Source: Agrobacterium tumefaciens
GTDB taxonomy: Bacteria; Pseudomonadota; Alphaproteobacteria; Rhizobiales; Rhizobiaceae
Length of the DNA stretch: 64,000 nucleotides
Direction: 5' to 3'
Assembly: GCA_017744915.1 (NCBI GenBank)
Contig: JAGIAH010000005.1
Coordinates: 62,001-126,000, forward strand
Within the stretch, counting starts at the first letter, position 1. Each line of letters begins with the position of its first letter. This document shows, one piece after another, positions 8,278-23,200 of the stretch. Both the position numbers and the translations under genes were made by a program. A model generated the notes under the pieces. That model was not told the origin of the DNA, searched no databases, and saw only the letters and a list, made by a program, of their open reading frames with translations.

Positions 8278-11200
8278 GGGGGTCTCTTTCGCTTTTCTGT
8301 TTCGCTTGACTTTGAATGGGGAGGCGCGGTCGTTCAGGCGGGCTCAGGACGCCGCACTTTTCCCCGGATTTCTGATGCGAATATCCGGCTCCGCGCTTGC
8401 GGACGTGATGAAGCGGCCATTGGGAAGATCGTTCTCCTCCACCTTGCGGTTGATCTCCTCCTCGCCGAGACCGAAGCTCAGCCAGCGGTCTCGCAGCCGC
8501 GCACGCAGATCGTCCTCCTCGACATCGACGAAAACTGTGAGATCGAAGATTGATTTGAGACGATGCCATGGCGACTGGCTGGCAAGGAGATAATTGCCCT
8601 CACAGACGATGATATCGACGGATTGCGGGATCAGCCGGCCGCCGGCGCGGGCAATCTCGATGGCGCGATCGAAGACCGGCACGGCAACGACATCGTCCTC
8701 ATTAGCCTTGAGACGTTCAAGCATATGGCGCAGCCCGTGCGCGTCGAAGGTATCGATGGCACCCTTGAAGGCACGTCGGTTCATCGCCTCAAGCACAGCA
8801 TCGTCATAATGAAAGCCATCCATCGGAAACAGCGCAGCGGACACGCCGTTGCCCGCGTTCAGTGCGTCGACCACACATTCGGCAAGAGTTGATTTTCCCG
8901 ATCCGGGGGCGCCGGCAATCGCAATCATCACGCGCCGGCCATTCGAGCCGGCAAAACGCTTCAGCGCGAGGCCGGCAATTTCACCGGCATTATCGTCAAT
9001 TTTACTCAAGATGCTCCTCGCCTCGAAAAGTGGTTCTCGCCACCGGCTATTCGAAAATCCGGTACTGATTTGCCTTGTCGCGTAGAAAGGCCAGCCCCTT
9101 CTCCAGGGACTCCTCAGTGCTGGCCGCAACGGGCCGCCACGTCGAAATCGCACCCGCCATCTCCACCGGCATCGCGGCAAAGCCCTCGAGGGCAAGGACG
9201 CCGGTGAACCTTATGGCCGCAAGCGCCGAAAACACCTCGTCCCAGGCGACGTTGCCGAAACCCGGCGTGCCGCGGTCGCTTTCCGACATATGCATATATT
9301 TCAGATGGTTGCGGGCAGCGATGATGCCATTGGCGATGCCCTTTTCTTCCATGTTCATGTGGAAGGTATCGAGATGGATGAAGATATTGTCGGCACCGAT
9401 GCGCTCCACCAGCGCCACCGCCTGTTCGGCGGAGTTGAGCAGATGGTTTTCATAACGGTTGACGGTCTCGATGCCGAATTGCAGGCCGAGCGTTCTTGCG
9501 TGGCGGGCGGCTTCGGAGAGCGCCCTTGTCAGATTGTCATATTCACCCTGCGTCGGCGGAAAACCGGTGCGCTCATTGGTGCCGCCATAGGTGACACCCG
9601 TCAGCGCCTTCGCCCCGATGGCGGCAGCCTTGTCGAGGGCGGCCTTGAGATGCTCGACAGCGGCTTGCGGACGGACAGAAGCCCAGGCCGGTTCCGGCAG
9701 CACGAGCGAACAGACAGCACTGAGATCATGCTGCTCAAGCAGGCTGCGCGTGTGTTCCGCATCGACGGAAGCAATATCGACAAGCGGGATTTCGATGAAA
9801 TCCTGACCGTAAGCCGCGGCACCGGCAATGGCGCGGGCGGCATTTTCATGGTCCCATTTCAGAGACCACATCATTGCGTGAACACCGAGGCCTTTCACGT
9901 CATACCTTCTTTCTGAGAGATGCAAAGTAACTGGAAAACAGTCCGCGCGCCGCCATGACGACGATCATCAGCACGCCCCAGAGCGCGGTCGCCAGATGCT
10001 GGTTGGCGCCGAGAAGATTGAGGCCGGACGACAGGAGCTGAAGGACGATGAGCGCGACGAAGACAGGTAACACCCGGCCGAAACCGCCGAACGGATTGAT
10101 GCCACCGAGAAAGGCCGCCAGCACCGTGATCAGCAGATAGGATTCCCCATGGCCGACACGCACGGAGTTAAAACGGGCAAGCATGATGATGCCGGCAACC
10201 GCACACATCAGACCCGAGAGCGTATAAACGAGCACCTGAATCTTGCGGGTGTTGAGGCCGGAATAACGCGCGGCCTCGATATTCGAGCCGATCATCAACA
10301 GGCCGAAGCCGAGCTTGGTGCGCGTCAGCAGCACATGCCAGAGGCCGACGCAGACGATGAAGATCAGAAGCGGGATCGGCAGGCCGAGAAGCGTGCCATG
10401 ACCGAGCGGCGCCATATAGGCAGGGAAACCGGAGACATCGCCGCCGCGCGTCAGAAACTCGCCCAGTCCGCGCAGGAAGATCATCATCGACAGCGTCACC
10501 AGAATGGGGTGCCCGCGGGTGCAGGCGATCGCCGCTCCCGTCATCGCTCCGGCGGCTCCGCCGGTGACAAGTGCGGCCAGGCAGGCAAGCAGGAATGCGC
10601 TCGGCGGCGCATCCACCCCGCCATGGGCCTGCAGCACCCAGGCTGCGGCGAGCCCGGACAGATTGGCGGCAAAGGTGACGGAAAGGTTGATCCCGCCCGT
10701 CAGCAGCGGCAGCAGCATCGCCAAAGTCAGCAAACCAAGTTCGGGCAGCTGGAAGGCGACAGAACCGAATGTCGCAAGCGACAGGAAGTTGTCCGCAAAG
10801 GTTCCGAAGATCAGCATGACGGCGATGAAGGCAATTACCGGGCCCGCCATGTCGGCCCCGAAGATCGCGTTGAATTTCCGGATGAGGCTGTTCATCGCTG
10901 CACGCTCCCCTTTTTCGTGGATGTGCGGAGCGCACTCGGCAGAAGCTTGTCGAAGCGGGTCGAAGAGAGCGTGATGGCGACGAGAATGATGGCGCCGACG
11001 ATCATCTTGAAGGCAAAGGGAGAAACACCCATCAGGTTGAGGCCGTTCTGGGTGATCGACACCATCAGCACGCCGAGTACACAGCCAATGACGGAGCCCT
11101 TGCCGCCGCCGAGCCGCGCGCCGCCAAGCACGGTGGCAGCAAGCACATCCAGCTCGCGACCATAAAGCGCGTTGGGCACCACCTCCTGCGCATAATGCGC

Positions 11201-14200
11201 CTGCATGAGCCCGGCAATGCCCGCCATCAGGCCAAGCCAGCCGAAGGAAATATAATGCATGGCGCCGATATTGATTCCGAAGCGGCGTGCACCTTCCGGA
11301 TTGTCACCGAAGGCATAGAGTTTACGGCCGACGGTGGCGCGCGAAATCATGAACCAGGTGGCGACACAGCAGAGGATCATCACCACCACAGGCAGCGTCA
11401 GTTCCACCCAGGAACCATCGGACATCTCGCGCTCGTAAAACACCACGCGCGTCGAGAGCCATTCCGGCAGGTCGTAGATCGACACGCCCTTGGTGAAGAA
11501 CATCAACAGGCCGAAGAAGATGTTGAAGGTGGAGATGGTCGCGACGATGGAAATGATGTTCAGCCGCCAGACGAGGAAGGCGTTGACGAAACCGAGGCCG
11601 AGGCCAACGGCACCAGCAATGATGAAGCCTTCCGCCCAGTTGCCGCCGCCGAGCGCATTGAGCGCCAGCACCGTGACATATTGAACGACGGAGGCCGCGA
11701 CCGCGAAGGAGATGTCGATGCCGCCGGAGATCAGCACGACAAGCAGGCCGACCGCAAAGATGATGTTGACCGCCGAGACATTCAGCACATCGAAGGCGTT
11801 GGAAATGGTGAGGAAACGGTCGGTGGCGAAAGAAAGCCCGGTGCAGAGCAGGACCATGACCACAAGCAACGTGAATTCGGTCGTATGTCCGAGGATGAGC
11901 CTACGCATAGATGGCGGCCTCCAGTTCGGTCAGCGACAGGCGTCGCGGATCATAGGTGGCGTGGAACCGGCCTTCGACCATATGGATGACCCTGTCTGTA
12001 TTGAAATAGACTTCCGGCGCTTCGTCGGAGATGACGATGATCGACAGGCCTTCTGCCGCGAGCTTGCGGACGATTTCGAAGATGCCGGCGCGGGCACCGA
12101 CATCGACACCCACGGTCGGCGCATCGAGGATGAGGATTTTCGGCCCGATCGCCAGCCATTTGGCAATCGCCACACGCTGCTGGTTGCCGCCTGAGAGCGT
12201 GCGGATCGGATCTTCCGGCAGGCCGATCTTCACCCCGAGCGCTGAAATCCAGCGGGAAACGACATCCGCCTTTTTCGATGGCGAGATGAGGCCGCCGCTC
12301 AGCAACTTGTCGAGCGAGGCCATGACGAGATTGTCGGCAATGGATTGCGGCTGGTTCAGGCCAAGCGACAGTCGGTCTTCGGAGAGATAGGCAACACCCG
12401 CCCGGATCGCGTCCCGGTTGGAATGGAAATCCACCTTCTTTCCATCGATGAGAATTTCGCCCGATTGCGGCCGGTGCATGCCAAACAGCGTCAGGGCCAA
12501 CTCCGTGCGCCCGGCCCCGAGCAGGCCGGTGATCCCCAGCGTTTCTCCGCGCCGCAGATCGAAGGAAACATCCTCGAACTCACCCGCCCGGCTCAGGCCG
12601 CGCACGGAAAGAACGACGGGCTTGTCATCGTGATCGGCGGCAATGACGGCGCTGTCGAAGTTGCGGCCGGTCATCAGCTCGGTCACGCGCGACTGGGTCA
12701 TGCCTTCGACCGGGAAAACGCCAACGAGCGATCCGTCCCGCAAAACGGTGATGCGATCCGATATCTCCAGCACTTCCGCCAGACGATGCGAGACGAACAC
12801 GACCGCGACACCTGACGCCGAGAGGTTGCGGACGATGTCGATCAGATAATCCGTCTCCGACTGAGTCAGCGATGCGGTGGGTTCATCCATGAAAACGAGA
12901 CGGGCTTCGCCAACCAGCGCGCGGGCAATCGCGACGATCTGGCGCTGGGCAATCGGCAGCTCCTTGAGCGGCCGGTCGAGATCGAACGAGACACCGAGCC
13001 GCGCCAGCGCTTTTTCGGCGGCGTTCTCAATTGCGCGCTTGTCGACCAGCCCGAATTTGCCGTTCACCGCATATTGGAAACCGATATTCTCTGCCACCGT
13101 CATTTCATCGAACAGCGCCAGATCCTGCCAGATCACCTGAATGCCAAGCGATTGCGCCAGCGTCGGGGTCATCGTGGTGATGGGTTTGCCATCGAAATAG
13201 AGCTCGGCATCGCTTTGCGGCGTGTAGACCCCGGTAATGACCTTGATCAGGGTGCTTTTGCCACAGCCGTTTTCGCCGGCAAGGCAATGCACTTCCCCCG
13301 GATTGACCTCGAAGGAAACACCCTTCAGGGCGCGCACGCCACCAAAGGTGACCTTGACATTCTTGAGGGACAGGAGCGGTTCTGCGCTCATGATAGCGTA
13401 TCTCTCCTTTCGCCGCGAAAGCATCGCAGACGTGGCGCTCGGCATAAATTCTGGATGGACGTCGCGCGGGCGTTTTTCCCGCGCGACGCCTTCGGCCTTG
13501 GGGAGGATCAGAGGCCCATGGAAACGAGCTTGTCGATGCTTTCCTTGTCGATCTTCAAGAGTTGGTCGACGACGATGGTGTTACCCTCGGGATTGATGGT
13601 GCCGAGACCTTCGATATTGTCGCCGGCCTTGGGTGTCTCGCCCTTGGCGATACGGTCGGCGAGCGTGATGAAGACCTCACCGGCCTGCTTCGGGTTCCAC
13701 ATGAAGCCGCCCGTCAGCGCGCCCGACTTGATGAGCTTGGCGCCCTGCCCCGGCGAGAACGGACCGATGACGAAGACCTTGCCGTCCTTGCGGCGCTCTT
13801 CAACCGCACGTCCCGCACCGATCGGTCCCTGCGAACCGAAGGCGAGGAAGCCCTTGAGGTCGGCATTGGCCGACATCAGGTCAAGCGCGGTCGAACGGCT
13901 CTTGTCGAGATCTTCGGCGACGCCGTAGCGATCGCCGACGAGCTTCATGTCCGGATAGTTGGCCTTGATATAGGCGATGGCGGCATCGGCCCAGGCGTTG
14001 TGAAGCGGAACGGTGAGCGAACCGACGAAGACGGCATAAGAACCCTTGCCGCCCATTTTTTCCGCGAGCAGCTTGCCATGCGCTTCACCAAAACCCTTGG
14101 CGGAGGCGAGCTCGAAATCCCAGTCGGCGCCGAGCTGCTTCGGGGATTCATGAGTGATGACCTTGATGCCAGCGGCCTGCGCCTTTTTCAGCACGGGCTC

Positions 14201-17200
14201 CAGCACCTTGGCATCATTGGGCACGACACCGATGAAATCGACCTTCTGGGCAATCAGGTCTTCGATCGCGCGAACCTGCAGGGCCGGGTCGGCACTGGTG
14301 GGACCGACCATGAAACCGTCAACGCCGAGCTTCTTGCTCTGCTCCTTGATGCCGGCCTCCATGGCGTTGAACCACGGGATACCGCCGATCTTCACAACGA
14401 CGCCAACCTTCGGCCCTTCGGCAAAGGCTGCGGATGAGAGCAACGCAAGCGACAGACCAACGGCCGCAGCAATAATTTTCTTCATTGATGTTCCTCCTCA
14501 AAAATTCGGCAAACGAAATCCGCCCGCAGCCCGTTTTTCCCGGACGCGTTCAAAATTTCTCATCTCGCTTATTCGAGACTCTCCCTTGCCACTCCCACAG
14601 CAACCATCATGCACAATCGATATTGCCAATTTGCACAATCGATGGTGCAATAACCATAACATGAAGCGCCCTTCCGTCAAGGGGATGCGTGCTCTAATAA
14701 TCGGAATCAGTTGGGGAGATCACAGTGACGGGCATAAGTTCCAAGAAAGCCACCATTTATGACTTGTCGATATTGTCCGGCGCTTCCGCCTCGACGGTTA
14801 GTGCGGTGTTGAACGGATCATGGCGCAAGCGGCGGATTTCGGAAGAAACCGCTGACAAGATTCTCTCGCTCGCCAAGGCCCAGCGCTACACCACGAACCT
14901 GCAGGCGCGCGGCCTTAGAAGTTCGAAATCCGGCCTCGTCGGGCTGTTGGTGCCGGTTTATGACAACCGCTTCTTTTCATCGATGGCGCAAACCTTCGAG
15001 GGGCAAGCCCGCAAACGTGGCCTGTCGCCCATGGTCGTTTCCGGCCGGCGCGATCCCGAGGAGGAGCGGCGCACCGTCGAGACCCTGATCGCCTATTCGA
15101 TCGATGCCCTCTTCATCGCCGGTGTGACCGATCCCGATGGCGTGCATCAGGTCTGCGCACGCGCAGCCCTTCCGCATGTGAACATCGACCTGCCGGGCAA
15201 ATTTGCCTCCTCGGTCATTTCCGACAACCGGCACGGCGCGGAAATTTTGACAGCGGCGATCCTTGCCCATGCGGAAAAGGGCGGTCCTCTTGGCCCGGAT
15301 GACGTCATACTGTTCGGCGGCCATGACGACCACGCCAGCCGCGAGCGTATTGACGGCTTTCATGCCGCGAAAGCCGATTATTTCGGCGTTGAGAGCGGTG
15401 ATGACATCGAGATCACCGGCTATTCACCGCACATGACGGAACTGGCATTTGAGCGTTTCTTTGCCCGCAGAGGCCGCCTGCCCCGCTGTTTCTTCGTCAA
15501 TTCCTCGATCAATTTCGAGGGGCTACTGCGTTTCATGGGGCGCCATGACGGCGAGGCCTTTGGCGACATCGTCGTCGGCTGCTTCGACTACGACCCCTTC
15601 GCGTCTTTTCTTCCCTTCCCGGTTTACATGATCAAACCCGATATCGCGCAGATGCTCGAAAAAGGCTTCGAACTGCTGGAGGAAAACCGGACGGAACCCG
15701 ACGTCACCATCATCGCACCGCAACTCATTCCCCCGCGAACCGCCCTCAAGGGGCCGCTTGACGACATATGGGACCCGGTTGCATTGCGGCGCATGGCGAA
15801 GTGAAACACCCTGCCAAAAGGGCCGAAATCTTCGTTTGACCTCAACCACGCTTGACGTCGTACCGATTTGCAACAGGCATCACCATTGCAACGGAATAAC
15901 GATGATTGAAAAGCTCATGAAGGTGTTGGAAAGCGGAAGGGATAGCGCCGTCCTGCGCTTTTCCATCGCGAAGGCGCTGGTGGAAGCGCGGCAATTCGAA
16001 CACGCCGCGCAACATCTGCAAGAGGCCATCCGGCAGAATCCCGACTATTCGGCGGTATGGGCAGAACTCGGCGAATGCCGAGCGCGGTTGGGAGACAATG
16101 ACGGTGCCGCAGCGGCCTGGGTGGAAGGCGTGGCAGTGGCCATCAGGTGCGGTGACATTCAGGCAAAAAGGCAGATGGAGGTCCGGTTGCGACGTTTGCA
16201 GACGCGCAGCTCAAATGTCAGTTGATGATGCCCGGACCGTGAGGGGAAACCCAGCCTCGCGTAGCGCCGCCAGTTCATCCGATCCCACGGGCTGAAAAAT
16301 CGCCGGAAGATTAGCCAGGTTTCATAAAACTGGTTATGATCGCCGGAAAAATCACGGGAGGCGGCTGTCCAGAGCCGGTGGTTTATGGGTTTTTCGGATC
16401 ACATCAAGGAAATCGAGACCGTCGGACAGGGCAGGAATACCGGCCGGGATGCGGTAGTGCTGGAATCCTGGCGGCGTTGCCTCGACACCTACCAGCTTGA
16501 TCCGACCAAGGCGCGCGAAGCGGTCATCGTTTCCGAGACACGTCTTCGCGAGCATCGCCAGCAGGCGGAAGACCTTGTGCACATTGCCCGCTCCGGCCTG
16601 GAACGGCTTTACCGGCAGGTGGCCGAGCAGAATTACGTCCTCCTTCTTTCCGATCGGCAGGGCGTGACGGTTGAGTTCCTGGGCGATCCCTCCTTCAACA
16701 ACAATCTGCGCAAGGCCGGGCTTTACCTCGGCTCGGAATGGTCTGAACCCCGCGCCGGCACCTGCGCCGTCGGCGCCTGCATCGCCACCGGCGAATCGCT
16801 CACCATCCACCAGACCGATCATTTCGATGTCACGCACACGCCGCTATCCTGCACCGCGGCGCCGATCTACGATACGCAGGGGGCGCTCACCGCCGTACTC
16901 GATATTTCGCTGCTCAGTTCGCCGATCCTGAAAACGAGCCAGAACATGGCCCGCCACCTCGTCTCTTCCACCGTGCGGAGAATCGAACTTGCCAATCTGA
17001 TGGCCAGCAGCCGCCATGATCTCGTGCTGCGCTTTGCAGGCGCGCCCGAATTTCTGGATGTCGACCCGGAAGCGGCGCTGTCGGTTGACGGCTCCGGCCG
17101 CATCACCGGCATGACACACGCCGCAGCCCGTCTTCTCGCCGCCTCCCGCGGCCTCGACTGGCGCATGCCCGAACGTCTTCTCGGACAGCGGGTGGAGGAG

Positions 17201-20200
17201 TTTTTCGAAGCCGATTTCGATGAGCTTGCCTCACTTACCCGCTCCAGCCTGCCGCAGGACAGACGCATCATCGTCAGAGACGGGACCGTGCTTTATGCGC
17301 ACGCGATCGAACCACAACAGCGCAGGTCGACCGTTCCGCTTGCGCGCTTGAAACCGCAGCCGGCAGTGGAGAGGATCGGCGGCGACGGCCCGGCGGTTCG
17401 AAATCTCAGGCGGAAGGTGGAGAAACTCGCACCCGCAAGACTGCCCATCCTGCTGCAGGGCCAGACCGGCACCGGCAAGGAACACCTCGCCCGCATCATT
17501 CACGATGCCAGCGGTGTTTCCGGCCGCTTCGTTGCCGTTAATTGCGCCGCCATTCCCGAACAGCTGATCGAAAGTGAACTGTTCGGTTATCTGCCGGGCG
17601 CCTTCACCGGCGCTCTGGCGAAAGGGCGCAAGGGACTGGTGGAAGAGGCGCAGGGCGGAACGCTTTTCCTCGACGAGATCGGTGACATGCCGTTTGCGGC
17701 GCAGAGCCGGCTTTTGCGCGTTCTGGCGGAAGGTGAGGTTCTGCCTGTTGGTGGTTCCACCCCGCAGAAGGTGGATTTCAGAGTGATTTCGGCATCTCAC
17801 CGTCCTCTGAACGACATGGTGCGGACAGGTGCATTCCGCGAAGACCTCTATTATCGGCTGAACGCGGCGGTCCTGACGCTGCCGGCACTCAGCGAGCGCG
17901 ATGATTTCCCCTGGCTTCTCGACAGGATACTCGAAAAACACGGCATGCCCGGCCGGCCGCTGACGCTTTCCAACGCTGCCCGCCTGACGATCCTGCACCA
18001 CCGCTGGCCGGGCAATATCCGCGAGCTGGACAATGCCATCGCCTTTGCAGCGGCCCTTTGCGACGACGGTGTGATTACGGCGGAAGACCTTCCGGAGCAG
18101 CTCACCCCCGCATCCTCCACGCCCATGATCGACAGCAACGGCACCGACCTTCGTGCGCTGCTTGCCGCCTGCAACGGCAATGTATCCGAGGCCGCCCGCC
18201 GGCTCGGTGTCGACCGCACGACCCTCCACCGCCGTATACGGCGCCTTGGTATTGGAAAACCTCACTGAAGGTGAGGCATATGCCACAGCTGTAGCGCCAC
18301 AGCTGTGGCAGGTTGCAAAACGGGCCATTCCGTAAAAGCCAGCAATTTCAGGCCTCCGGTGGGGAAAACCCTGCTGGCATGGGCATTGCAGCTTCTCTGA
18401 CATCAAGTGCCATCGAGGAGAAAACATGCGCGCGCTCAGATTTCATGCAGCCAGGGATTTGCGGATCGAAGACATTGCCGAGCCGAAACGGCCTGGCCCG
18501 GGACAGGTCCTCGTCCGCAACCGTTTCGTCGGCATTTGCGGTACCGATCTGCATGAATATAGCTACGGCCCGATCTTCATTCCCACCGAACCGCATCCTT
18601 TTACCGGCGCCCATGGCCCGCAAATTCTGGGCCATGAATTCGGCGGCGTGGTTGAGGCGATCGGCGAAGGCGTCACCTCCGTCAGCGTCGGTGACCGCGT
18701 CTCCATCCAGCCGCTCGTCATGCCGCGATCCGGCGATTATTTCGCTGATCGTGGCCTTTTCCACCTCAGCACGCAGCTGGCACTGGTCGGCCTCAGCTGG
18801 GATGGCGGCGGCATGGCGGAAGCCGCACTTGTCAACGAATACAACGTCCAGAAAATTCCGGACGAGATGACCGACGAAGAGGCCGCGCTGGTGGAACCCT
18901 CGGCCGTTGCCGTTTATGCCTGTGATCGCGGCGGCGTCACCGCCGGCAACAGCGTTCTGGTTACGGGTGCCGGCCCGATCGGCATGTTGACGCTTCTGGC
19001 GGCCCGCGCCGCCGGCGCTGCCCAGCTCTTTGTCTCCGATCTGAATGATGCCCGCCTTGAGCTTGCCCGCAACGTCATCCCCGATGTCATCACCATCAAC
19101 CCGAAGCGCGACAATGTCGGAAACGTCGTCCGCTCGGCAACCGAAGGCAAGGTCGGCTGCGATGTCGCGATCGAATGCGTAGGCAATGAACATGCGCTCA
19201 AGGCCTGCGTTGACGCCGTGCGCAAGCAGGGCGTCGTCGTGCAGACCGGACTGCACCCGCATGAAAACCCGATCGACTGGTTCCAGGTGACGTTCCGTGA
19301 TCTGGAGATCAAGGGCTCCTGGGCCTATCCGACCCATTATTGGCCGCGCGTCATCCGGCTCATTGCCTCCGGCCTGCTGCCGGCGACGAAGATCGTCACC
19401 AAACGCATCACGCTCGATACGGCCGTGACCGAGGGGTTCGATGCCCTGCTCGACCCGGCCGGCACGCATCTGAAAATCCTGATCGATCTTTCGAAATAGG
19501 CCTTCCGTCTGCGCCTGCCGGGAAGAGGAGCCCGACATGCGCAGGCCATCGGCTTTAGGAGCGGCGACACCGCCGCTCCACCATCAGACCAAGCACCATG
19601 GAGGAGATGAATATGCTTGACGTCAGTCCCGCCACCAAAATCGACACGGTTCTTCTGAAGCTCGGCAACGCGCTTGAAGCCGGCGACATAGACGCCGCCG
19701 TCAACCTGTTTCAGGCCGATTGTTACTGGCGCGATCTCGTGACCTTCACCTGGAACCTGAAGACGCTGGAAGGCCGCGAGCAGATCCGCGACATGCTGAC
19801 CAGCCAGCTTTCCGCGATCAAGCCCTCCGGTTTCGTGCAGGATGTGAAGGAGCAGGCTTCGGAAGGCAATGGCGTCACCGAAGGCTGGTTCGAATTCGAG
19901 ACCGGGGCCGCTCGCGGTTACGGCCACATCCGCCTGAAGGACGGGCTGATCTGGACCCTGCTCACCACCATGAGCGAACTGAAAGGCCACGAGGAGCCAA
20001 AGGGCATTCGCCGCCCCATGGGCGCAGAACACGGCCATGGCCGCAACCGCACGACCTGGAAGGAAAAGCGTGAGACCGAGGCCGCCGAACTCGGCTATTC
20101 GGAGCAGCCCTATGTCGTCATTATCGGCGGTGGACAGGGTGGCATCGCGCTCGGGGCGCGCCTTCGCCAGCTCGGCGTGCCGACGATCATCATCGAAAAG

Positions 20201-23200
20201 AACGAGCGGCCCGGCGATAGCTGGCGCAAGCGCTATAAATCGCTCTGCCTGCATGACCCGGTCTGGTACGACCACCTGCCCTATATCCCCTTCCCGGAAA
20301 ACTGGCCGGTTTTCACGCCGAAGGACAAGGTGGGCGACTGGCTGGAAATGTATACCAGGGTCATGGAGCTGAATTACTGGGGCTCCACCACCTGCAAATC
20401 GGCGCAATATGACGAGGCGACGGGCGAATGGACGGTGGTTGTCGATCGCGCCGGCAAGGAAGTCGTGCTGCGGCCGAAACAGCTGGTGCTGGCGACAGGC
20501 ATGTCCGGCAAGGCCAATGTGCCGAAATTCCCCGGTCAGGATGTCTTCAAGGGCGAACAGCAGCATTCCTCGCAGCACCCCGGCCCGGACGCCTATGCTG
20601 GCAAAAAGGTCGTGGTGATCGGCTCCAACAACTCGGCGCATGATATCTGCGCAGCACTCTGGGAAGCGGGTGCTGATGTCACCATGCTGCAGCGTTCCTC
20701 CACCCATATCGTCAAATCGGACTCACTGATGGAGATCGGCCTCGGTGATCTCTATTCCGAGCGCGCGGTTGCAAACGGCATGACCACGCGCAAGGCCGAC
20801 CTCATCTTCGCCTCCCTGCCCTACAGGATCATGCATGAGTTCCAGGTTCCGATTTACGACCGAATCCGCGAACAGGATGCCGATTTTTACGCGGCACTGG
20901 AAAAGGCTGGCTTCATGCTCGATTTCGGCGACGACGAGTCCGGTCTCTTCATGAAATATCTGCGCCGCGGCTCGGGTTATTACATCGATGTCGGTGCCTG
21001 CGATCTGGTGATCGATGGCTCGATCAAGCTTAAATCCGGTGTGGACGTCTCTCATCTCACCGAAAATGCCGTGGTGCTGAAGGACGGCACGGAACTGCCC
21101 GCCGATCTGGTGGTCTATGCCACCGGTTACGGTTCGATGAACGGCTGGGCGGCCGATCTCATCTCGCGTGAAGTGGCGGACAAGGTCGGCAAATGCTGGG
21201 GGCTCGGCTCCGACACGACAAAGGATCCCGGCCCATGGGAGGGCGAGCAGCGCAACATGTGGAAACCGACCCGGCAGGACGCCCTGTGGTTCCACGGCGG
21301 CAACCTGCATCAGTCGCGGCACTATTCGCAATATTTGTCGCTCCAGCTCAAGGCCAGACAGGCGGGGCTGAAGACGCCCGTCTACGGGCTGCAGAAGCCG
21401 CATCATCTGTCCTGATGTGGCAGGAACGCCGGCCCGCCCCGTTGAGGCGGGCCGGCAATTTGACCGCTAGGACTTATCGGATCGCCAGAACCGGTAAAGT
21501 TCCGCGACATTGCCGCTGGTCATCAGCGGCATTGCGGCTTTCAGCCGCTCCGCCGGCCAATCCCACCACTTCATCTCGAGTAACAGGGCGATGCTATCCT
21601 CATCGAACCGCTTGCGGATCGTTTTTGCGGGATTTCCGCCGACGATGGCGTAGGGTTCGACATTCTTCGTCACCAGCGCCCGCGTTCCGATCACCGCGCC
21701 ATCACCGACGGTGATGCCGGGCATGATGATCGCCTCCGAACCAATCCAGACATCATTGCCGATGACGGTGTCGCCCGCCGGCAGATAGCCGTTGGCGGCA
21801 TTCTCGAATTCCGGCACTTCGGGCATGAAGAAGAACGGAAAGGTGCTTATCCACTCGTTGCGATGGCCCTGATTGCCCGCCATGATGAAGGCAGCCCCCG
21901 AGCCGATAGAGCAGAAGCTTCCGATCACCAGCCTGTCGGCACCCTCATCCGGCAACAGATAACGGGCGCAATCCTCAAAGCTATGACCGTGATAATAGCC
22001 GGAATAATAGCTGTATTTCCCGACCACGAGGTTCGGGCTCTTCACCTGCCTGTCGAGCATAATGCCCCGGAACGGGCTTTCGAAATAGTTTTCCATTGGA
22101 GTTGTCTCACTGCATCTGTTCGCATTCGCCTGCCTTCAGGCAAGCATACGCCAGGCGCGAAACCGACCGGTTTTGCGCCCGATGCTCCTCGCGCTCAGGC
22201 GGGAGCTAGATGCAGGTGATACTCGATGTTTTTATCATTCCGTCTGGTTACCGCAAAAAGTGGTGAAGGCCAAGCCTTCTCCCAAGACAGGGCCTTGCCG
22301 GGGGCGATCATCCGGGCTACGTATCCCTTCAATATTTAAAGGACTATTGAAATATGGATGAGCGTCAGGCCCTCGCATCCTTCGGTGCCTTGTCCCAGGA
22401 GACACGATTGCAGATCGTCAGGATGCTGGTGGTGGCCGGTCCTGATGGAATGTCTGCGGGCTCCATAGCGGAAAGTCTGGAGGTCTCACCGTCAAATGTC
22501 TCCTTCCACCTCAAGGAACTGGATCGCACCGGACTTATCGGCCAGCGGCGGGAAGCTCGCTCGATCATCTATGCGGCAAATTTCAATGCTCTCAGCGGAT
22601 TGGCACGCTTTCTGATGGAAGAATGTTGCAGCGGACACCCGAAGAGTTGGGTTACGGCGCCCGATGCCCCCTGCGGCACATCCGCGACGGACGAGGTTCA
22701 ATGAACAGTTTCGCGCGCTACATGCCTGCCGCTGAAGCGCCCGGAGGCTGCCATGCCGCCTGAGCGGGTGCCTGTTATTGCGATCTTGCTGTTGGGGATA
22801 ACCCAGAACATCGGTTATGGCACCCTCTATTACAGCTTCAGCATTCTCGCTCCCGACATGGCAAGCCATTTTGCGCTGTCGCCCGAATGGATATTCGCCG
22901 CCCTGTCGGCCGCGCTGCTAATCGGCGGACTGACAGCGCCCTGGCTCGGCAGGCTGTTCGACCTGCTCGGAGCCGGGCGAGTCATGACCATGGGTTCGGC
23001 AGTGGCGGCAGCGGCTTTGATGGCCTGTGCCTATGCGCCGAACAGTGCATCCTACGTCGCAGCACTGATCGCCGTGGAAGTCGCGGCCAACCTCGTGCAA
23101 TATGGGGCAGCCTTTGCGCTTCTCGTTCAGCTCCAGCCTCAGGCCGCATCGCGCAGCATCACATATCTGACGCTTATCGCCGGGTTCGCATCGACCTTGT